This document shows positions 37,605 through 47,773 of a stretch of 64,000 bases of DNA, one piece after another. Source of the DNA: Bordetella parapertussis (lineage in GTDB: Bacteria; Pseudomonadota; Gammaproteobacteria; Burkholderiales; Burkholderiaceae_C). The stretch lies in the NCBI GenBank assembly GCA_945870575.1, contig CAMBSK010000004.1:1-64000 (forward strand). The letters are read 5' to 3'. A program made the translations under genes and the position numbers. The notes beneath the pieces are model-generated. The model ran no database searches. It was not told the DNA's origin and worked only from the letters and a program-made list of their open reading frames with translations. How positions within the stretch are numbered: the stretch's first letter is position 1; every line of letters begins with the position of its first letter.

Positions 37605-38521
37605 GCAACAAACCTGCATTGGCTTTCATCGGGGTGGGCAACATGGGCAATCCCATGGCGCTGAACCTCATTAAGGCAGGCTACGGCGTGACCGTGTTTG
37701 ATCTGGACCAAAGCAAAACCCTTAACTTGCAGGCCGCAGGTGCGCAGGTGGCGGACAGCTTGCAGTCAGCGGTACAACACGCAGAGGTCGTCATGGTTTC
37801 ATTGCCCGGGCCGCCGCAGGTAGCTCAGGTCATGTTGGGCGACGACGGTGTGCTGGCGCATTTAAAGCCCGGTACCACCGTGATTGACACCACCACCAGT
37901 TCGGTAGAACTGATCAAGCAATTGGTCGATGTATCAAGCCAAAAACAGATTGATTATCTGGAAGCGCCGGTAACGAATGCGGTGGATTTTGCGGCGCTTG
38001 GTAAGTTGTCTATTTTTGTCGGCGGTTCATCGGCTGCGTTTGAAAAACACAAACCGATTTTCGAAGTCATAGGCGAAAAAATATTTCATGTCGGCAAAGC
38101 CGGCAACGGCGCCACGGTGAAACTGTTGACCAACTTGTTGTGGTTTGTCAGTGCAGCCACCATAGGCGAAGCTTTGATGCTTGGCGCCAAAGCAGATATC
38201 CCATTGAATACCGTGTGGGAAGCGATCAAGTCCAGCGCCGGTAACAGCTGGGTGGCGGAACACGATGTACCTTCCATCTTCGCCGGACATTACGATCCGA
38301 GTTTTTCACTGGCACTGTGTTGCAAGGATTTGGGCTTGATCAATGACATAGCGCATTCTCAGGGCTACAGCCTGCCTATGGGTGCGCACGCTTTGGCCTT
38401 GTTTGAAAAAGCCAAATCTGTATACGGCGCTGACGCAGCAGAGTTGCACGTGGTCAAGTTGCTGGAGGACCAGGTCGGTCATTACCTCAGACCAACTGCT
38501 GACAACAAGAGTCAGCCATGA
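37601..38521 (+). CDS. Beta-hydroxyacid dehydrogenase family protein (3-hydroxyisobutyrate dehydrogenase-like)
   Basis: A 306-residue NAD(P)-dependent enzyme of the 3-HIBADH/glyoxylate reductase family. It has the Rossmann motif FIGVGNMGNPMALNLIKAGY (residues about 9-28) and FDLD as the cofactor-selecting end of strand 2, whose Asp suggests NAD. The catalytic Lys174 is in GNGATVKLLTNLL, with the partner Asn178. The usual substrate loop DAPVSGG reads EAPVTNA (residues 121-127), so the substrate probably differs from 3-hydroxyisobutyrate. Both neighbours overlap it by 4 bases. Confidence 0.86.
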   Translation: MSNKPALAFIGVGNMGNPMALNLIKAGYGVTVFDLDQSKTLNLQAAGAQVADSLQSAVQHAEVVMVSLPGPPQVAQVMLGDDGVLAHLKPGTTVIDTTTSSVELIKQLVDVSSQKQIDYLEAPVTNAVDFAALGKLSIFVGGSSAAFEKHKPIFEVIGEKIFHVGKAGNGATVKLLTNLLWFVSAATIGEALMLGAKADIPLNTVWEAIKSSAGNSWVAEHDVPSIFAGHYDPSFSLALCCKDLGLINDIAHSQGYSLPMGAHALALFEKAKSVYGADAAELHVVKLLEDQVGHYLRPTADNKSQP

Positions 38522-39831
38522 AGCAACAACAATTGATGACTGAAGCGCATTTGCACATGCCGCAAGGTGTGGCGGAGAACTACCGTTATTGGGGCGACGA
38601 TCGCACGGTGTTTATTCAAAACGCCAGCGGTTGCCGGTTGACGGATAGCGACGGCAAAACCTATGTGGATTTCCGACTCGGCTACGGTCCGATTATTTTG
38701 GGTTACCGAGATGCGCGTGTGGATGACGCTGTCATTCGACAGATCAAGCAGTCCGGCACATTGACTGGTTTCGCTACAGCGCTTGACACCGAAGTGGTCA
38801 AGCAGATCAAAGCCATGTGCCCGCAGATAGACAAAATGCGTTTTGCCAATTCAGGTACCGAGGCGGTAATGGGTGCGGTGCGTACTGCCAGAGGCTTCAC
38901 CAAACGTGAGCGTATTGTGTTGGTCGAGGGCAGTTTTCACGGCTTGTACGACGAGTTGATGTGGAAATCAGATATTGAAAACTGGCAGACCTCTGACACA
39001 CATGCGCCTGCAGTGATTCCTTTTGGTGCGGGTATTCCGGCCAAGGCCAGAGACCTGGTAGACATCATCGGCCTAAATGATTTTGATGCGCTTGAAAACT
39101 TATTCAAGCAGCGTTCAGATCAACTTGCATGTGTACTGCTTGAACCCATCATCGGCAACGCCGGCAGTATTTCAGCCAGCCAGGCCTGGTTGCAGCGTTT
39201 GCGTGACTTGTGCGATCAAAACGGTACTTTGTTACTGATTGACGAAGTCAAATCGGGATTCAGAGTTGCTAAAGGCGGCGCTCAGTCTTTGTACGGTATT
39301 TACGCTGATCTCACGACCTATGCCAAAGCCATGGGCAACGGTTATCCTGTGGCCGCTTTCGGCGGACGCGCTGCAGTGATGGACGTCATAGGCTCGAACA
39401 AAGGCGCGGTTGTGCACGGCGGCACCTACACCGCCAATCTGGTGGGCTTGAGCGCTGCGCACGCGACCTTGGATATTTTGGCGAACACGGATGCACTGAA
39501 AACCGTGGATGAGGCAGGCACGCAAATTAAAAATGTATTGTCAAAGGTGTTCACCCGTGCCGGTGTCGAGCATGCCTTTGCCGGACCACCCGCCATGCTG
39601 GGCATACATTTCACGCCGGATGTGCCGCAGACTTACCGTGATTGGCGCAAGACCGACAGCCGTTTGTACAACCTGTTTGCCTGGGAATTGATAGATCGCG
39701 GCGTGATGCTCGAACCCGATTCACGCGAACCCTGGTTTTTTTGCGAAGCGCACAGCCAGGTAGATTTAGCTTGGCTGGAGGACATGGCGACGCAAGCGCT
39801 CAAAGCGGCACAAAACAAAAGCCAACTTTAA
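38518..39831 (+). CDS. Class III PLP-dependent aminotransferase (glutamate-1-semialdehyde aminomutase-like)
   Basis: A 437-residue fold-type I PLP enzyme. The N-terminal segment GCRLTDSDGKTYVDFRLGYGPIILG is the family opener. PLP-binding features are FANSGTEAVMGAVRTARG, GSFHGLYD, LLLIDEVKSGFR (Asp contacting the PLP nitrogen), and Lys270 in TTYAKAMGNGYPVAAFGG. It is similar to GSA aminomutases and to beta-amino acid aminotransferases. It is not likely to be HemL itself, because the cassette context is different. Last gene of the cassette; the next gene, gloA, begins 67 bases on. Confidence 0.88.
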   Translation: MKQQQLMTEAHLHMPQGVAENYRYWGDDRTVFIQNASGCRLTDSDGKTYVDFRLGYGPIILGYRDARVDDAVIRQIKQSGTLTGFATALDTEVVKQIKAMCPQIDKMRFANSGTEAVMGAVRTARGFTKRERIVLVEGSFHGLYDELMWKSDIENWQTSDTHAPAVIPFGAGIPAKARDLVDIIGLNDFDALENLFKQRSDQLACVLLEPIIGNAGSISASQAWLQRLRDLCDQNGTLLLIDEVKSGFRVAKGGAQSLYGIYADLTTYAKAMGNGYPVAAFGGRAAVMDVIGSNKGAVVHGGTYTANLVGLSAAHATLDILANTDALKTVDEAGTQIKNVLSKVFTRAGVEHAFAGPPAMLGIHFTPDVPQTYRDWRKTDSRLYNLFAWELIDRGVMLEPDSREPWFFCEAHSQVDLAWLEDMATQALKAAQNKSQL

Positions 39832-39898
39832 TCCGTCAGCCGCTCGGGCAGACGCGCTATGCGTTAAAGTTTAGATAACTTGATCAACGGTATTTTCT

Positions 39899-40318
39899 AT
39901 GCGCTATTTGCACACCATGGTGAGGGTCACTGACCTCGAAGCCTCTTTGAAGTTTTACCGTGATGCCCTTGGGTTGGAAGTTTTGCGTTCCAAAGAAGTG
40001 CCCGCCGGTAGATTCACATTGGTATTTCTGGCTGCGCCGGGTGACAGTTCGGCGCAAGTGGAATTGACCTACAACTGGGATCCTGAAGAGCTGCTTGGCG
40101 GACGCAATTTCGGTCACCTGGCCTATGCAGTCGAGAATATTTACGCCACTTGCGAGCGCTTGCAACAACACGGTGTGACCATACTCAGACCGCCGCGCGA
40201 CGGCTATATGGCGTTTGTCAGATCACCCGACAACATCTCTGTAGAGCTGTTGCAGGCCGGTCAACCTTTGCCCCCTGCAGAGCCCTGGGTCAGCATGCCT
40301 AACACCGGTCAATGGTGA
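39899..40318 (+). CDS. gloA: Lactoylglutathione lyase (glyoxalase I)
   Basis: Isomerises the methylglyoxal-glutathione hemithioacetal to lactoylglutathione. The 139-residue protein has all four metal ligands of the nickel-type enzyme: His5 ([10 protein letters not shown]), Glu55 (AQVELTYNW), His73 (NFGHLAYAV) and Glu116 (ISVELLQ). Two beta-alpha-beta-beta-beta modules are recognisable. Start ATG at 39899. uvrC follows 7 bases downstream. The C-terminal tail after residue 118 is Pro-rich and slightly longer than usual. Confidence 0.95.
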   Translation: MRYLHTMVRVTDLEASLKFYRDALGLEVLRSKEVPAGRFTLVFLAAPGDSSAQVELTYNWDPEELLGGRNFGHLAYAVENIYATCERLQQHGVTILRPPRDGYMAFVRSPDNISVELLQAGQPLPPAEPWVSMPNTGQW

Positions 40319-40325
40319 TGTCATT

Positions 40326-42236
40326 GTGAGCTTAGGTCAAACCGACCCTGCGGACGACAGTCAACCGCTTTTTTCTCAGGAATTATTGTCGCAAGTGGCG
40401 GCATTGCCTTCACTGCCCGGCGTTTACAGATACTACGACATTGAGGGTCAAGTTCTTTACGTTGGCAAAGCCAACCATTTGAAAAAACGCGTCAGCAGTT
40501 ATTTTCAAAAAAACCATGATGGCACTCGGATAGGGCACATGGTATCCAAAATTGTCCGCATGGAAACCACGGTGGTCAGGTCCGAGGCTGAGGCCTTGTT
40601 GCTGGAAAATAATTTAATCAAAAGCCTCAAACCGCGTTACAACATTTTGTTTCGCGACGATAAAAGCTACCCTTATTTGAAAATCACCCGGGCCAAATCC
40701 GCCGAACCTGATGCCCTAGGACATCCCGCGCCCAAAGCCATTTCACGCGTGGTGTATTACCGCGGTGCTGTTGACAAGCAACACGATTACTTTGGCCCGT
40801 ATCCCAGCGTATGGGCGGTGCGCGAAGCCATACAGCTGTTGCAAAAAGTCTTTCGCTTGCGCACTTGCGAAGATACGGTATTTAGAAACCGCACCCGTCC
40901 TTGTTTGCTGCACCAGATCAAGCGCTGTTCCGCGCCTTGCGTCGGCCTGGTCACTGAGCAAGCCTACCAACAGGATGTGCAAAGTGCGCGCGAGTTGCTA
41001 GACGGTCGTACCCGCGAAGTGATGAAGTCGCTGGAAACCCGCATGATGGCGCACGCAGATGTATTGGAGTTTGAAGCTGCTGCCGATGTGCGTAACCAGA
41101 TCAATGCCTTGTCTAAAGTGCTGCACCAGCAATCGGTGGATTCGGTCGATGATCGCGATGTAGACATTCTGGCCGTGCTGGTGCAAGGCGGTAAAGCCTG
41201 TGTGAATCTGGCCATGGTCAGAGGCGGCAGGCATTTGGGCGACAGCCCTTATTTTCCGACGCACGTGGACAACGCAGAACCCGTTGAGGTGCTTGAGGCC
41301 TTCATCAGCCAACACTATCTCGATATTGCAGCGCCGCCTACGTTGATCACCAGCCATGCAGTAGACAAAGGGCTGGTGCGTGCTTTGAGCGAGCAAATCG
41401 GTATCAAACTGCATGTCATTCACCAACCCCGCGAACAACGCAAAGCCTGGCTGGAGATGGCGCAGCAAAACGCAGCTATCAAACTCACCCGCTTGCTGGC
41501 TGAAGAGGGTTCACAACAATCGCGCACCCGCGCTTTGATTGATGCGCTTGATCTGGCGCCTGAAGACCTGGACAGTTTTTTGATTGAATGCTTTGATATT
41601 TCGCACACGGCCGGTGAGGCCACCCAGGCTTCGTGCGTGGTGTTTCACCATCATCAAATGCAGGCCGCGCAGTACCGGCGCTACAACATCGAAGACATCA
41701 CCGGCGGTGACGACTATGCCGCAATGCGACAGGTGCTGACCCGTCGTTACACCAAACTCGCTGAAGCAGTGCGCGCCGGTGAGGCCAAGTTTCCTGATCT
41801 GGTGTTGATAGACGGCGGCAAGGGACAGATCAGCATGGCCAAGTCAGTGTTTGAAGCTTTGGATTTAGACATCGCCAGGCTAGTCGGTGTGGAGAAAGGT
41901 GAGGGGCGCAAAGTAGGTTTGGAGGAACTCGTGTTTGCCGATGGGCGACCTAAGCTCACGCTGACACAGGACTCCGCCGCGTTGATGCTGGTCGCGCAAA
42001 TCAGAGACGAAGCGCACCGCTTTGCCATCACGGGCATGCGTGCGAAACGCGCCAAGGTCAGAACCGGTTCCAGCAGCTTAGAAGAAATACCCGGCGTCGG
42101 TCCGCGCAAGCGCGCCAAACTGTTACAACGCTTTGGCGGCGTGCGCGGCGTGGGCGACGCCAGCGTTCAAGACCTGTGCACGGTGGAAGGTATTTCGCTG
42201 GAATTGGCGCAAGCGATTTACGCTGCGCTGCATTGA
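40326..42236 (+). CDS. uvrC: Excinuclease ABC subunit C
   Basis: Makes both incisions in nucleotide excision repair. The 636-residue protein contains an N-terminal GIY-YIG nuclease ([20 protein letters not shown], about residues 30-49), a Cys-rich [13 protein letters not shown] segment and a UvrB-binding UVR motif (about 235-270). The C-terminal RNase H-like endonuclease domain has [10 protein letters not shown] and [10 protein letters not shown] (catalytic Asp), and tandem helix-hairpin-helix motifs close it ([20 protein letters not shown]). It starts with GTG at 40326. No clear Shine-Dalgarno; translation may be coupled to gloA. Confidence 0.97.
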   Translation: MSLGQTDPADDSQPLFSQELLSQVAALPSLPGVYRYYDIEGQVLYVGKANHLKKRVSSYFQKNHDGTRIGHMVSKIVRMETTVVRSEAEALLLENNLIKSLKPRYNILFRDDKSYPYLKITRAKSAEPDALGHPAPKAISRVVYYRGAVDKQHDYFGPYPSVWAVREAIQLLQKVFRLRTCEDTVFRNRTRPCLLHQIKRCSAPCVGLVTEQAYQQDVQSARELLDGRTREVMKSLETRMMAHADVLEFEAAADVRNQINALSKVLHQQSVDSVDDRDVDILAVLVQGGKACVNLAMVRGGRHLGDSPYFPTHVDNAEPVEVLEAFISQHYLDIAAPPTLITSHAVDKGLVRALSEQIGIKLHVIHQPREQRKAWLEMAQQNAAIKLTRLLAEEGSQQSRTRALIDALDLAPEDLDSFLIECFDISHTAGEATQASCVVFHHHQMQAAQYRRYNIEDITGGDDYAAMRQVLTRRYTKLAEAVRAGEAKFPDLVLIDGGKGQISMAKSVFEALDLDIARLVGVEKGEGRKVGLEELVFADGRPKLTLTQDSAALMLVAQIRDEAHRFAITGMRAKRAKVRTGSSSLEEIPGVGPRKRAKLLQRFGGVRGVGDASVQDLCTVEGISLELAQAIYAALH

Positions 42237-42237
42237 T

Positions 42238-42954
42238 TCAAGGCTGAATCACTTCCAGCATACGGTCTAGCCCGCCACTGTCAATCGCGATGTTGGCTTG
42301 CTGCCTGACCTTGGGCTTGGCCTGGTAAGCCACCGACAAGCCGCACCATTGCATCATGGGTAAATCATTGGAGCCGTCGCCTACCGCAATGCATTGGCTG
42401 GCGTTAATACCCAGTTTGGCACTGGTAGATTGCAGCATGCGTTTTTTTTCTTCACCGTCGCAAATATCGCCCCAGTCTTGGTCCAGCAAATGCCCGGTCA
42501 ATACACCGTCAACGATTTCCAACTTATTGCTGCGCGTGTCATCAATACCCAGTAACGCTTGCAGTTTGTCGGTGAAATAGTCAAAGCCGCCACTCACAAT
42601 CAAGGTGCTGAGCCCTGCTTGTTGACACGCCGCAATCAGTGGTTTGACACCCGGATTGAGTTGCAGTTTTTGCTCAAACACTTTCTGCATGACGTCAGCC
42701 GGTGCACCTTGCAGCAAAGCCACGCGCTGTCGCAAACTGTCTTTGTAATCGGTGATTTCGCCGCGCATGGCTGCCTCGGTGATGGCGGACACCTCTTGTT
42801 GGCGACCGACCATACCGGCCATTTCATCTATGCACTCGATGCTGATCAGCGTCGAGTCCATGTCAAACGCAATCAGTTTGTAGTCCGACAATTGGCGCAG
42901 CGCAGGAAGATTTTGCGTCCAGAGTCCTGGGCTGTGTTCGATCAAGCTGTTCAT
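42238..42954 (-). CDS. serB: Phosphoserine phosphatase
   Basis: Last step of serine synthesis. The 238-residue HAD-family protein lacks the N-terminal ACT-like region of E. coli SerB and starts close to the catalytic motif. Motif I is FDMDSTLISIECIDE (two catalytic Asp, about residues 31-33), motif II is LIVSGGFDYF, and motif III/IV is AVGDGSNDLPMM. The Glu and Arg of the cap (ECIDE) support phosphoserine as substrate. It overlaps mfd by 4 bases as the second gene of the operon and converges on uvrC with one base between stops. Confidence 0.94.
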   Translation of the reverse strand: MNSLIEHSPGLWTQNLPALRQLSDYKLIAFDMDSTLISIECIDEMAGMVGRQQEVSAITEAAMRGEITDYKDSLRQRVALLQGAPADVMQKVFEQKLQLNPGVKPLIAACQQAGLSTLIVSGGFDYFTDKLQALLGIDDTRSNKLEIVDGVLTGHLLDQDWGDICDGEEKKRMLQSTSAKLGINASQCIAVGDGSNDLPMMQWCGLSVAYQAKPKVRQQANIAIDSGGLDRMLEVIQP

Positions 42955-45900
42955 GCCGCGGCTTTCTTGGGAGCAGGAGCCAGAGGGTCACCCAGCGAAC
43001 GCAGAATGTCTCTGACCATTTGCGCCCGGTCTTTCACATCGGCCAAGTCTTTTTCAATCCGCAATTTATCGTTACCCGCAAGCTTGATATGTTTGTTTTT
43101 CTGCACGAGTTGAATGATGCGCATGCCATCAACTGGTGCATTCGGTTTGAAGTTGATCAGAATGACACCCGGCGCTGCGTCCACTTTGGCAACACCATAA
43201 GGCTTGGCCAGCACCCGCAAGCGGTGCGAATCAATCAAGGTTTGCGTTTGGCTGGGCAGTTTGCCGAAGCGGTCTATCAGTTCTTCCATCAATGCATCAA
43301 CCTGATCCTGGGTTTTGGCGGTCGCCAGTTTTTTGTAAAACGACAAGCGCAAATGCACATCGCCGCAGTAATCATCCGGCAGCAAAGCAGGTGCGTGCAA
43401 ATTGATTTCGGTGGTGACTTGCAAGGGGCTGAGTAAATCCGGCTCTTCGCCGTTTTTCAAAGCGCGTACCGCTTCAGCAAGCATTTCGTTATAGAGCTGA
43501 AACCCTACTTCTTGCATGTTGCCGCTTTGGTTGTCGCCCAGCACTTCACCCGCACCGCGTATCTCTAGATCGTGCATGGAAAGGTAAAAGCCCGATCCGA
43601 GTTCTTCCATTTGCTGAATCGCGTCCAGCCTTTGACTGGCTTGTTTGGTCAAGCCCTGAATATCCGGCACTAACAAATAAGCATACGCCTGGTGATGACT
43701 GCGACCGACCCGGCCGCGCAGTTGGTGCAACTGAGCCAGTCCGAACTTATCGGCGCGGCTCATCAAAATGGTGTTGGCCGTAGGCACATCAATACCGGTT
43801 TCAATGATGGTTGAGCACAGCAAAATATTGAAGCGTTGCGCTACAAAATCACGCATGACTTTTTCCAGTTCACGCTCTGGCATCTGGCCATGGGCAATGG
43901 CGATGCGGGCTTCCGGTATCAACTCTTGCAAACGCTCCAAACGGTTTTGTATGGTCTCGACTTCGTTGTGCAAAAAATAGCATTGACCGCCGCGTTTGAG
44001 TTCACGCAACACGGCTTCGCGGATGACGCCGTTGTCTTCGGTTCGCACAAAAGTCTTGATAGATAAGCGTCGCTGGGGCGCAGTTGCAATCACACTCAGG
44101 TCGCGCATGCCTTCAAGCGCCATGCCAAGCGTTCGTGGAATTGGTGTGGCGGTGAGCGTCAACACATCGACTTCGGCGCGCAAGGCTTTCAAGGTTTCTT
44201 TGTGCTTGACCCCGAAGCGGTGCTCTTCGTCAATCACCAGCAAACCCAAGTCTTTGTATTTCACTGATTCGCTCAGCAGTTTGTGCGTGCCGACAACGAT
44301 ATCAATTTGACCGAGCGATAAACCTTCAATGCTTTGCTTGATTTCTTTGGCCAAGCGAAAGCGGCTGAGCTCTGCGATCTTCACCGGCCATTTGGAAAAG
44401 CGGTCGGTCAAGGTCTGGAAATGCTGCTCGGCCAGCAAAGTGGTCGGCGCGAGTATGGCCACTTGTTTACCGCCCATGACCGCCACAAAGGCTGCACGCA
44501 GAGCGACTTCGGTTTTGCCAAAACCGACATCGCCGCAGACCAATCTGTCCATGGGGCGGGGACTGATCATGTCCTGCACCACGGCATGTATGGCGGCGCG
44601 TTGATCAGCGGTTTCTTCAAAACCGAAATCGTTGGCGAATGTTTCGTAATCGTTGGCGCTGTAGCGAAATGCATGGCCCTGTCTGGCTGCGCGTCTGGCG
44701 TAAATATTGAGCAATTCGGCGGCAGCATCGCGAACTTGTTCGGCGGCACGGCGCTTGGCTTTGTCCCATTGACCCGAACCCAGTCGGTGCAAAGGTGCCT
44801 GGTCCGGGTTCATGCCGCTGTAGCGGCTGATCAAATGCAATTGACTGACGGGCACATACAACGTGGCCTCATCGGCGTATTCCAGATGCAAAAACTCCTG
44901 CAACATAGGCTGGCCTTTGTCATCCACACCCTGGCCCATGTCCATGTTGATCAAGCCCCGGTACCTGCCTATGCCATGCGAACTGTGAACCACCGGGTCG
45001 CCGACTTGAAGTTCAGACAAATCGCGAATCAGCGATTCGACATCACTGACTTCTTCCTGCTTGCGCCTGCGTCTGAGCGTGGGGCCTGCTGAGAACAATT
45101 CGGTTTCAGTGACCAGATCAATTCCGTTTTCCAACCATGCAAAACCGGTATGCAATTGACTAATGGCCATGCCGAATGTGGCGCTGCTGTCTATAAATTC
45201 CTGCAAGCTGTCAAATACTTTGGGCTGTATGCCTGATGCAGTCAAAAAATCCAACAGACTGGTACGCCTGCCTTCAGATTCAGCCAGTACCAGCAAGCGC
45301 TGTCTGCTGTTTTGCTGGCGTTGCGTTAATTTCAACAGCGGTTCTGCGGCACCGCGTTCCACCGTCATCAGCGGCAGGCTCTCAACCCAAGGCAGTGTTT
45401 GAATTTGCACGGACGGGCGAATGCTCAACACGGCATGTTCATTGGCTGCAGTGAAAAACTGCTCGGCGTTCAAAAACAATTGAGCTGGCGGCAACACCGG
45501 GCGCTCGGGGTCTCCTTGTGCCAGCCGGAAACGCTCTTGCGCGTCCTGGCCGAAACGGGTGAGCACCGGTTCAATATCGCCGTGCATTACCACCACGGCT
45601 TGCTCGCCCAGGTAATCAAACACGCTGGCGGTGTCTTCAAAAAACAGCGGCAGATAGTATTCGATGCCGGCCGTGGCAACGCCGTTGCCTATGTCTTTGT
45701 ACAAACGGCTGCGGGTAGGGTCGCCGTCCAGCATTTCGCGCCAGCGGCTGCGAAACAACACACGCGCGGCATCGTCCATGGGAAATTCACGGCCCGGTAG
45801 TAAACGCACTTCGGGCACCGGGTAGAGGCTGCGCTGCGTATCCGGGTCGAAGGTGCGTATAGAGTCGATTTCGTCGTCAAACAAATCGACCCGGTAAGGC

Positions 45901-46451
45901 ACCAGCGAGCCCATGGGAAACAAATCGATGAGACCGCCGCGCACGGTGTATTCGCCCGGGCTGATGACCTGGTTCACGTGGCTGTAACCGGCCAGCGTCA
46001 ATTGCGATTTCAACCGCGCTTCATCCAGCTTTTGCTTGACCTTGAAATGAAAGGTGTAGGCCGCCAGAAAAGCCGGTGGCGCCAAGCGGTAAAGCGCGGT
46101 GGTGGCCGGCACCAGAATCACGTCGGCGTCCCCCTGGGAAATGCGCCACAGCGTGGCCAGTCTTTCGCTGATTAAGTCCTGGTGCGGTGAGAAACCGTCA
46201 TAAGGCAGAGTTTCCCAGTCGGGAAACAGCACGCAGCGCGCGTCCGGCGAGAAGAACGGTAATTCATCCAGCAGACGCTGTGCATCGAAAGCGTCGGCGG
46301 TGAAGATGGCCAGCCTGCGACCGTGTGCGAGTTCACGGTCTATCAGCGCCGACAACAAGGCTGCGTCCGAAGAACCGGGTGGTTTGCTCAGGTTAAAACG
46401 TTTGGAGACGGCTAGATCGGGTAACTGCATGAATTTGAATGGAACCGGCAT
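42951..46451 (-). CDS. mfd: Transcription-repair coupling factor
   Basis: Removes RNA polymerase stalled at DNA lesions and recruits UvrA. The 1166-residue protein has a UvrB-homology N-terminal module (about 1-330), the RNA polymerase interacting CarD-like domain (about 480-550, GDPVVHSSHGIGRYRGL), and RecG-like helicase motor domains with Walker A CGDVGFGKTEVALRAAF and Walker B VIDEEHRFGV. It then shows the TRG motif region and a C-terminal TRCF domain. The ATG at 46451 has GGGGGTG 6 bases before it; an upstream in-frame GTG at 46460 is a less likely start. uvrC lies near on the other strand. Confidence 0.97.
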   Translation of the reverse strand: MPVPFKFMQLPDLAVSKRFNLSKPPGSSDAALLSALIDRELAHGRRLAIFTADAFDAQRLLDELPFFSPDARCVLFPDWETLPYDGFSPHQDLISERLATLWRISQGDADVILVPATTALYRLAPPAFLAAYTFHFKVKQKLDEARLKSQLTLAGYSHVNQVISPGEYTVRGGLIDLFPMGSLVPYRVDLFDDEIDSIRTFDPDTQRSLYPVPEVRLLPGREFPMDDAARVLFRSRWREMLDGDPTRSRLYKDIGNGVATAGIEYYLPLFFEDTASVFDYLGEQAVVVMHGDIEPVLTRFGQDAQERFRLAQGDPERPVLPPAQLFLNAEQFFTAANEHAVLSIRPSVQIQTLPWVESLPLMTVERGAAEPLLKLTQRQQNSRQRLLVLAESEGRRTSLLDFLTASGIQPKVFDSLQEFIDSSATFGMAISQLHTGFAWLENGIDLVTETELFSAGPTLRRRRKQEEVSDVESLIRDLSELQVGDPVVHSSHGIGRYRGLINMDMGQGVDDKGQPMLQEFLHLEYADEATLYVPVSQLHLISRYSGMNPDQAPLHRLGSGQWDKAKRRAAEQVRDAAAELLNIYARRAARQGHAFRYSANDYETFANDFGFEETADQRAAIHAVVQDMISPRPMDRLVCGDVGFGKTEVALRAAFVAVMGGKQVAILAPTTLLAEQHFQTLTDRFSKWPVKIAELSRFRLAKEIKQSIEGLSLGQIDIVVGTHKLLSESVKYKDLGLLVIDEEHRFGVKHKETLKALRAEVDVLTLTATPIPRTLGMALEGMRDLSVIATAPQRRLSIKTFVRTEDNGVIREAVLRELKRGGQCYFLHNEVETIQNRLERLQELIPEARIAIAHGQMPERELEKVMRDFVAQRFNILLCSTIIETGIDVPTANTILMSRADKFGLAQLHQLRGRVGRSHHQAYAYLLVPDIQGLTKQASQRLDAIQQMEELGSGFYLSMHDLEIRGAGEVLGDNQSGNMQEVGFQLYNEMLAEAVRALKNGEEPDLLSPLQVTTEINLHAPALLPDDYCGDVHLRLSFYKKLATAKTQDQVDALMEELIDRFGKLPSQTQTLIDSHRLRVLAKPYGVAKVDAAPGVILINFKPNAPVDGMRIIQLVQKNKHIKLAGNDKLRIEKDLADVKDRAQMVRDILRSLGDPLAPAPKKAAA

Positions 46452-46547
46452 GGCAAACACCCCCGGATGCAGGCAAACGGGGGTGGACAGCGCTGATTCT
46501 AGAATGGGGCGTTGACTGGTTGTTTTGAAGCTTGGCCTTAACCCCTT

Positions 46548-47285
46548 GTGACCCTCTTATCTGATTCCCGATTTCATGTGGTGATTCCTTGCGCCGGTAG
46601 CGGCAGCCGGGCGGGTGCGGCCACGCCCAAACAATACCTGCCTCTTGCGGGCTTTCCCTTGGTGGTGCACACGCTGCGTGCGTTTGCGGCTATGCCCGGC
46701 TTGGGTCTGGGCGTCATCGTCGTGGCTCCGCAAGATCGAGAAATGGCCGAAGTGATACAGCAATACCCGCAAGACCGGTTTGTCATCAGTCCTACCGGTG
46801 GCGCAACACGCGCGCAAAGCGTGCTGGCCGGTTTGCGCGCTTTGCAGCAACACGGCGTCAAAGACGACGCGTGGGTGATGGTGCATGACGCCGCGCGTTG
46901 TCTGCTGACGCCTGCTTTGATCGACAAGCTGTGGCTAGCTTGTCAAGACGACGAGGTGGGTGGATTGCTGGCATTGCCTGTGCCGGACACTTTGAAAATC
47001 GCTAACAAGGATCGCGTGGCGTCCACGCTGTCGCGCAGCGACAAATGGCTGGCGCAAACCCCGCAAATGTTCCGGCACGCATCACTCACACAAGCATTGC
47101 TGCATGCGGGTGACCAGGTGACTGACGAAGCCTCGGCCATCGAGGCCATGGGGCGGCAGCCCAGGCTGGTGACTGCCGCCGCTTTCAATTTCAAAGTCAC
47201 TTACCCTGAAGACATGCAACTGGCCGAGGCAGTGCTGGCCAGCCGTTCAACCGTTGCCGCAAAGCCGCAGGAGACAACACCATGA
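46548..47285 (+). CDS. ispD: 2-C-methyl-D-erythritol 4-phosphate cytidylyltransferase
   Basis: Third step of the non-mevalonate isoprenoid pathway; transfers CMP to methylerythritol phosphate. The 245-residue protein shows the CTP-binding loop [20 protein letters not shown] (about residues 11-30, with the catalytic Arg and Lys), ARCLL after VHDAA (about 105-115), and [10 protein letters not shown]. It starts with a GTG at 46548. The stop overlaps the ispF ATG by 4 bases, so ispD and ispF are translated together; dxr of the same pathway is at 62134. Confidence 0.96.
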   Translation: MTLLSDSRFHVVIPCAGSGSRAGAATPKQYLPLAGFPLVVHTLRAFAAMPGLGLGVIVVAPQDREMAEVIQQYPQDRFVISPTGGATRAQSVLAGLRALQQHGVKDDAWVMVHDAARCLLTPALIDKLWLACQDDEVGGLLALPVPDTLKIANKDRVASTLSRSDKWLAQTPQMFRHASLTQALLHAGDQVTDEASAIEAMGRQPRLVTAAAFNFKVTYPEDMQLAEAVLASRSTVAAKPQETTP

Positions 47286-47773
47286 CGCAACTGCAAATGC
47301 GTATCGGTCAGGGCTGGGATGTGCATGCACTGGCACCCGGTCGCCGCTTGGTGATCGGCGGTGTGCATATCCCTTACCACTTGGGTTTGCTCGGCCATTC
47401 GGATGCAGATGTTTTATTGCACGCAGTAATTGACTCCATGCTCGGCGCGGCCGGGCTGGGCGACATTGGCACGCATTTTCCGGACACCGATGTGCGTTGG
47501 AAAAACGCAGATTCGCTGGTGCTGCTGGCCGCATGCGCCGCTTTACTTAAAGAAAAAGGCTGGCGCATACAAAACCTGGACACCACGGTGATTGCCCAGG
47601 CGCCTAAGCTGGCACCGTACATCCCTGCCATGCGCGAGCAAATGGCCGCTGCATTGGCTTTGACTGTCACTCAAATCAATATCAAAGCCAAGACCGCAGA
47701 AAAGCTGGGGCCGGTGGGGCAAGGCCAATCTATAGAAGCTCAGGCCATTGTGCTGCTGTGCTCAGCTGACTGA
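47282..47773 (+). CDS. ispF: 2-C-methyl-D-erythritol 2,4-cyclodiphosphate synthase
   Basis: Cyclises CDP-methylerythritol 2-phosphate. The 163-residue trimeric enzyme has zinc ligands Asp11 and His13 in [13 protein letters not shown] (about residues 8-20) and His in [16 protein letters not shown] (about 45). The flexible loop [10 protein letters not shown] and the C-terminal [17 protein letters not shown] are also present. Normal length. Its 3' end overlaps the convergent XRE regulator by 12 bases. Confidence 0.97.
   Translation: MTQLQMRIGQGWDVHALAPGRRLVIGGVHIPYHLGLLGHSDADVLLHAVIDSMLGAAGLGDIGTHFPDTDVRWKNADSLVLLAACAALLKEKGWRIQNLDTTVIAQAPKLAPYIPAMREQMAAALALTVTQINIKAKTAEKLGPVGQGQSIEAQAIVLLCSAD

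Noticed and set aside
38518..39831. Assigning the class III aminotransferase as hemL of haem synthesis
   Set aside because: The gene sits in a cassette with a methyltransferase and a dehydrogenase and lacks the exact GSA aminomutase motif wording; the name would go beyond the evidence.
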